The position numbers were made by a program, and so were the translations under genes. The notes beneath the pieces are model-generated. The model worked only from the letters and a program-made list of their open reading frames with translations, searched no databases and was not told where the DNA came from. Below, piece after piece: positions 51,390-64,000 of a DNA stretch of 64,000 bases (positions within the stretch are counted from its first letter, which is position 1; every line of letters starts with the position of its first letter). Source of the DNA: Latrodectus hesperus (Eukaryota > Arthropoda > Arachnida > Araneae > Theridiidae). The stretch is taken from assembly GCA_037975125.1 (NCBI GenBank), contig CM075850.1, positions 72,707,890 to 72,771,889 of the forward strand, written 5' to 3'.

Positions 51390-52673
51390 GTTGGCAAAAC
51401 TAAGTAATTGCGGATTTCACTCATAGATGGCTTTAATTGAATTTTTAGGTTTGCAGACGTAGTACAAATGTAAAACACATTTTGTTATTTGATAGTTGGC
51501 AATTCAGTTGTCAATCAGTAAAAAAAGGTTTTTGATCGGTTGCGTAGTTTTCGTTTGACGTTCGTTGAAAAATGGAAAATCAAAAAGTACATTTTCGTCA
51601 TATTTTGCTTTTTTATTTTCACAAAGGGAAAAGTGCATCGTACGCTCATAAAAAGTTATGTGCTGTTTATGGTGACGAAGCTTTAAAAGAACGGCAGTGT
51701 CAAAATTGGTTTGTCAAATTTCGTTCTGGTGATTTTTCACTCAAAGATAAAAAACGCTCTGGTCGTCTAGTTGAAGTTGATAACGACCTAATCAAAGCAA
51801 TAATTGATTCGGATCGTCACAGTATAGCACATGAGATTGCAGAGAAGCTTCATGTATCACATACATGCATTGAAAATCACTTAAAACACTTTGGCTATTT
51901 TCAAAAACTCGATACATGGGTTCCTCACGAACTGAAAGAAACGCATTTAACGCAAAGCATTAACAGCTGCGATTTTCTAAAGAAACGTAATGAAAATTAT
52001 CCATTTTTTATAACGACTGATAACTGGCGATGAAAAATGGATTGTTTACAACAATATCAAACGGAAAAGATCGTGGAGCAGGCCAGGTGAACCAACTCAA
52101 GCAACATCAAAAGCTGATATTCAACAAAAGAAGGTTTTGTTATCAGTTTGGTGGGATTACAAAGGAATTGTCTACTTTGAACTCTTACCACACAATCGAG
52201 CGATCAATTCTGATGTCTACATTGAACAACTAACGAAATTACACAATGCAGTTGAAGAAAAGCGGCCCGAATTGACAAATTGAAAAGGTGTTGTATTCCA
52301 TCATGACAATCCAAGGACACACACATCTTTGGTCACTCGGCAAAAGTTATTGGAGCTTAGTTGGGATGCTTTCCACTCCCACCATATATACCTGACCTTG
52401 CACCATCTGATTACTTTTTGTTTCGATCTTTGCAAAACTCATTGAATGGTAAAAATTTCAATAATAATGATGATGTCAAATCGTACCTGATTCAGTTTTT
52501 TGCTAATAAAAACCAGAAGTTTTATGATCATGGGATTATGATGCTGCCTGAAAGATGGCAAAAGGTCATTGATCAAAATGGGCAATACATTACAGAATAA
52601 AGTTATTTAGTTCCATGAAAAAATTGTCGTTGATTTTCTAAAAAAATCCGCAATTACTTAGTTGCCAACCCAA
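51387..52673 (+). mobile_element. Inactive mariner (DD34D) element, Hsmar2/irritans-like
   Basis: Left TIR ttggttggcaaaactaagta and right TIR (inverted) ttgggttggcaactaagtaa, both continuing ttgcggattt. Length 1287 bp, the usual mariner size. A TA follows the right end (52674-52675), but the left flank is tc, so the left edge has been altered. The TIR shares aagtaattgcgg with vertebrate Hsmar-type ends. Confidence 0.9.
51572..52600 (+). pseudogene. Mariner transposase pseudogene
   Basis: Starts MENQKVHFRHILLFYFHKGK at 51572, with paired helix-turn-helix domains and WVPHELKE, the linker motif of mariner transposases. A frameshift near 52015 moves to a frame with TGDEKWIVYNNI (first catalytic Asp), then VWWDYKGIVYFELLP, an in-frame TGA (about 52281), and HHDNPRTH (second Asp). 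A second frameshift near 52365 leads to IPDLAPSDYFLF (third Asp) and the C-terminal LPERWQKVIDQNGQYITE with stop at 52598-52600. All three catalytic Asp are still readable, but two frameshifts and one nonsense codon make it inactive. In arthropod genomes such copies are often mislabelled SETMAR. Confidence 0.92.
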
Positions 52674-52679
52674 TATATA

Positions 52680-52993
52680 TGGGACGGGGAGTAGCCAAGG
52701 CGTATTTTAATTAATTAACAATTCTTATATAGCCTAATATTTAATTAGCACTATTTACAAATACAAATATATACAAGTTTGGGATATTTACAATTAATCG
52801 TCTTAATAGCATGAAATTTAAAGTTTAAGTTTTGTGGGACAGGAGTAGTCGTCTTGATTGCTATCAAAAGGTGCTACTCGCGTCTTTCGGTTTTCTCCCG
52901 CTCTCTGAGAAGTTGTTGCGCTTCTCGAGCCCCTTCTTAAGTAGGCACTTGAAATAGTATATACATATATTTGGGCGTGTAAATATACACACA
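52680..52993 (-). mobile_element. Probable solo LTR (314 bp)
   Basis: On the minus strand the segment begins TGTGTGTATATTTACACG and ends CTACTCCCCGTCCCA, giving TG...CA ends, and is flanked by tata on both sides (52676-52679 and 52994-52997), compatible with a 4-bp duplication of a Gypsy-type LTR. The interior has the GC-rich block (about 52840-52945) usual for an LTR leader. Caveat: tata flanks in TA-rich DNA are weak evidence, and no internal region or second LTR is present. It starts 4 bp after the TA of the mariner element. Confidence 0.45.
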
Positions 52994-53253
52994 TATATAG
53001 ATTGTATGCATATACATACACACCAATAAGTGCGGGTATCATTAATAAGAATATTCATGTAGAAAATATGAAATGCGGTTTATAAAAAAGTAATATATAT
53101 TATGATATTTTCTTGTTATGAAAGCTATATATTTATTAAAAATGACATTTATTATTAAAATTATATTCAAATGTTTTAAATCTTCAATTGTGTTATTCTG
53201 CAATAGCATGAGATGCATGAAAACACAAAAATAAATATAAAACGCGCTATATG

Positions 53254-53257
<4 letters not shown>

Positions 53258-53335
<78 letters not shown>
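53258..53335. repeat. (TA)n microsatellite
   Basis: About 78 bp of alternating TA. Confidence 0.97.

Positions 53336-60475
<7,140 letters not shown>

Positions 60476-60563
<88 letters not shown>
60476..60563. repeat. (TA)n microsatellite
   Basis: 88 bp of alternating TA. Confidence 0.98.
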
Positions 60564-60565
<2 letters not shown>

Positions 60566-60584
60566 CGTGTATACCTATATATTC

Positions 60585-60653
60585 ATTTCTATCCATTCAT
60601 ATCTTTCTAAAAATATTTATTATAATTTTAGAAAGATATGAATGGATAGAAAT
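60585..60653. repeat. Perfect hairpin: 28-bp arms, 13-nt loop
   Basis: Left arm 60585-60612 begins atttctatccattcat; right arm 60626-60653 is its exact reverse complement; the loop is atatttattataa. It lies 22 bp after a (TA)n array. Confidence 0.95.
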
Positions 60654-61199
60654 TAAGGGTCATTAGTTTCTTATTAAAAGTAATTATAAGTCAGTGGCAC
60701 TTGAGAGTTAGGATGCAAATTTTACTGAAAAGCAATATCATTTATATTATGAATGCATTTTTAGATACTTATGAATTCAATTATAAAAGAAGATTTTTAA
60801 GTATTTTAACTTCAAAATTTAGGGTTTTGATATTTTAAACAAGATCAATTTTTAATTACTTAATCTACACTTTCACTAAAAATAGTGGAAAAAATATCCT
60901 ATGTATCACCCAGAAATTTGATTATTAACTTTCTTTGGTAAGTAACAAACGAAAAACTGCTGGATTTTTGTATTTTTCACAATGGTCATTTTTGCAAAGA
61001 GATCTTATTAGACCTGGGCTTACAGTTTAAAGTGAATGACAAATCACTTTGAACACCTACAGCTTAAGTAAGATATAAGCCCTCAAACTGTTGAATTAAA
61101 GAACAGAATGCTAACTGCTCAGATGCCAACTTAGCAAATGACGGGTGAGAGACATTACTTGCTATTGGTTTAAGGAACTATTTTAATTATCAAAATTAA

Positions 61200-61470
61200 G
61201 GAGGCACTAAGTCCAAGTGGTTATACGTTGCTCTTCTGTGTAACAAGAACATCCGAAGAGGAAGTTCTTGGGTTCAATTCTAGATATTGTTGAAGAATGT
61301 TAAATGGATAAATGGATGTCTGGTTTCTGCTTTCTTAATACACAGAAAGCAGATATGTGGCGATGAATGTATGTGGCTGAGAGTTTTCCTGTTTCTCTCC
61401 TTGCGACATGTGAACATGTAATAAAATCTGTGAAAATTCCTGCTGAGAGTCAAAAAGGAAAAAAATATTG
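61200..61470 (+). mobile_element. SINE with class II tRNA-like head
   Basis: Box A-like taagtccaagtgg (61208-61220) and box B-like ggttcaattct (61271-61281) are 63 bp apart, the spacing of a Leu/Ser-type tRNA with a long variable arm (ccgaagaggaagttcttg lies between). A body of about 170 bp follows, ending in an A-rich tail (about 61452-61468). It is a different family from 46531-46882. Box B deviates from consensus, so the copy is old. Confidence 0.6.
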
Positions 61471-63159
61471 AAATACCAACCAGCTTTCCGAACGTTTTAG
61501 CTTATAATAATTTTCAGTAAAGTTAAATTAAAAATCCCAATTAAAAAAATTGTAAAAAATTCTTTGTTAGATATCATTGAAAAAATACTGCAGTTTTTGT
61601 TTCAATTGAAATTGAAACTGAAAGATTAAATAAACTGTTAATATACATATATTATTTGCTTAAATGAATGCATGTAAGAGGATATATTTAAATTTATGTA
61701 TCTTTCACTATTTGAATTTGAGTTTAGTGTACGCAAATGGAAAAAAAGTAAGTAAAAAAAGAAATTAGAAGAGTAATATAAAATAGCAAGATTCAAGTCA
61801 GCAAGATTTAATAGATGATTCCTGTTTTTTTATCTGCAATTTACATAATCTGGCTAATCTTTTTTTGTTAATGGAAGAATTCAAAGCAAAATCTTTCTCT
61901 TACATAGTGCCTGGATCTATCTACAAATTATTTAATCAAATGAAATGAATTGTGAATTTTACTTCAGGCTTTAATAGCTTACCTTTGATTAAAATCGACT
62001 TAGCTATTAGGCATATATAAGGGAATTTTTTCATTTTAAAAACTCACTCATTCGGTATCAGAAATGAATTTCAAGACTGTGAATGATTGCAGCAGTTTTC
62101 CTTGACTCAATTTTATAGGTGATAACATGCCCTCTACATTACATTAAGTGTTTATATTATATAAACGAAGATTGCGGCAATTGGAAAACCCTAATGGACG
62201 TCTTAAAAAATTCTCCAATGTGCTGAGACTAATTCTTAAATTCCCATTTCGACTTAAAAATGCACTGCAAGAGGAAGGACTACTTTTAGATTCAATTGCG
62301 AAGGACCATTTCATAATAAAGATTATGTTTAAACGTTAAAAACGTTATATAAAGATGAGGGGAACTCATGTGTACCATTTTAACTTCATTTTTCGGTTTT
62401 AAAATTTTTAATGATAACGAAATTTCAATTTCGTATTCACTTTTTTTTATACTTTATTTATAAAAATTGTGGTGAATAAATTTTTGTAATTATGTTATCA
62501 AGTTAATTTTATTATTAAACATTACCTATCATCAACTTGACTTTTTTGCTGAATATATAGTAAAATATTAGTTAATGCTGTCTTAACGTTACTTTTTCAA
62601 AATTATTTAATCTCTTCCCATTGAATAACGGGAGATAGTTGTTTTATTCCTAATTTCTATTGAATTTTATTAAACCACATTATCTATGGAAGATCTTCCA
62701 GTGAGGTAAAAGAAATGCTTATGCTTTCCTGACTCAAAAGTTTAATAGCTTATTTCACGAATTGCACTTACACGAAATAACAAGGAATAATTTTTCAATT
62801 CAATAGCAATACCAGAATCAATTTGACACCATATAAAACATGTCACCTCCATAAAGCTGATGTGATCGGAAAGAACAGCATGGTCTGAAGAAGTATGGTT
62901 TACATTTTTCACACAACTAGCTATACTTTCACTACTGCATGGATTTTAAATGAGCTTTTAATGTAGTTGGTTTTTCAAACTATGAAATGCATAAAAATTT
63001 TATTGCAATTTGTGTTGCATTCTTCAAGTTTTCTGCATTACATAGCACAAAAATAAAGCATTTGTTGTGTTTTAGCTTATCCTCTTTAAAGTTCTAACTC
63101 TTATCAGTTCAACTCCAATAAATTGCTGACGGTCAGAAAGTTGATGACTAGCAGGGGAT
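61471..63159. other. AT-rich DNA, nothing recognised
   Basis: A 63-codon frame at 62148-62339 (MFILYKRRLRQLENPNG...) is basic and somewhat less AT-biased but matches no family I know. 62860-63160 may include more of the LINE relic that follows. Confidence 0.4.
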
Positions 63160-63500
63160 CTGATCATAAATTCTCTCAGAAAAGTTCGACGCAATCCAGA
63201 ATATGTTTCGGTGAGGCTGAATGGTCACAGCATTTTGTACAAATGGAATAATTTTTTGTACCGCATTCAAACGATAAGAATTTTAAATGTTCACTTGAGA
63301 ATCTGGACAAGGCAGTCTGAGATTTCCGGTCACATTTTATTTCCAGAAGATATTCCAGAGTACCATTGACGCATGGGTGGAATTTTTCAGATTGAATTTA
63401 GTCTAGATTTTTCATTAGAGTAAATAGGTACAAGCGTGACCTTGGACAACATGAAGATATTCCTGCATACCTTAAGACTCTTAATCATCATAGTAGTTTT
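63160..63500 (+). pseudogene. C-terminal relic of a LINE ORF2 (third subfamily)
   Basis: One plus-strand frame reads LRKVRRNPEYVSVRLNGHSI, then SEISGHILFPEDIPEYH, a stop, RMGGIFQIEFSLDFSLE, a stop, and TSVTLDNMKIFLHTLRLL. This follows the order of the tail found after RNase H in many LINE proteins (RLRIGHTxLTH, then a Cys region, then HILxEC, then a final LxNxxxFLxxIG helix). The cysteines are mostly lost. Two in-frame stops. Call based on pattern only. Confidence 0.42.
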
Positions 63501-64000
63501 AAATATTACTAAAGAACCTTACTGACTCAGGGATATTTATCAACCTGCAAATCTCTTCTGCAAACCTGTGCTCTATCATTAATTATTAAATTATATGAAA
63601 AATAGTATTATATGTATTAAATATATGTAATGATTATTTTTGACTTATAGGTTTCGTGTTTCATAGGGGTTCATGGAAAAATTTAGAACGGATGAATAAA
63701 AAGTTTCATTAAGAACCATAAGCGACCATAACCTAAGCATAAACGTGTCTTCTCATGTTAAAGAGACCCGAAGATGCAATAAAGTCAGAAAGCAAAATGT
63801 AGTATATACCACTTTATTACACTACAATGAATTGCAATGCATGACCTACAAATATCACAGAAGCCCATCGAAATTACTTCTATTAACATACATGTATGCA
63901 CGATATCTACGGAACATAAATTAATAAGAATTTCTGATTATATCTGTCTTTTATTTGATCGTTGCTGCTCTAATGGAAACTTATTCTACCAAAATCTTTC
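63501..64000. other. AT-rich DNA, nothing recognised
   Basis: No coding or repeat signal up to the window edge. Confidence 0.5.

Noticed and set aside
61060..61150. Minus-strand tRNA-like ggcatctgagcagttagca
   Set aside because: No acceptable box B follows, so neither a tRNA nor a SINE can be supported.

Overview
This is AT-rich eukaryotic DNA with no convincing cellular gene. Everything I can identify is repeat-derived: DNA transposons, non-LTR retrotransposons (LINEs), tRNA-derived SINEs, a probable solo LTR, and eleven long (TA)n arrays. The mix suggests an arthropod, most likely a spider or other arachnid. It includes DD41D mariner-like elements with an N-terminal helix-turn-helix of the DUF4817 type, several kinds of decayed LINE 3' ends, and abundant (TA)n. 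That assignment is inference from remembered family distributions, not from a search.

Layout. Positions 240-1680 hold a decayed LINE RNase H end and a decayed Tc1-like transposase, both on the minus strand. Positions 4490-9980 form a three-level nest. A 1748-bp DD41D-like element (E1) has a piggyBac-like element inserted at TTAA in its right terminal inverted repeat (TIR). The piggyBac-like element in turn holds a 1932-bp DD41D element (E2). Positions 9983-20790 are almost featureless AT-rich DNA. Positions 20846-27778 are a second 1932-bp DD41D element (E3), which landed in a (TA)n array. A 4990-bp Jockey-clade retrotransposon, flanked by an 11-bp target duplication, then split E3. E3 keeps an uninterrupted transposase frame, and the Jockey element keeps both of its frames uninterrupted.

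From 27832 to 64000 there is AT-rich DNA with scattered relics: LINE C-terminal ends at 33430-33660, 36960-37510 and 63160-63500; a Tc1-like element with palindromic TIRs at 39133-40333; two copies of one SINE family at 45335-45470 and 46531-46882; a different SINE with a class II tRNA-like head at 61200-61470; a dead irritans/Hsmar2-like mariner at 51387-52673; and a probable solo LTR at 52680-52993. A perfect 28-bp-arm hairpin lies at 60585-60653.

Functional logic. The only frames that could still make a full protein are the E3 transposase (359 aa, D157/D254/D296 present) and the Jockey ORF1 (482 aa) and ORF2 (909 aa). Each has a flaw. The Jockey insertion moved the E3 TATA box about 5 kb from its start codon. 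Jockey ORF2 has Gln where the endonuclease catalytic His is expected. Jockey ORF1 lacks one zinc-knuckle Cys. I found no new biological system. The best material is the layered insertion history, which resolves to the base.
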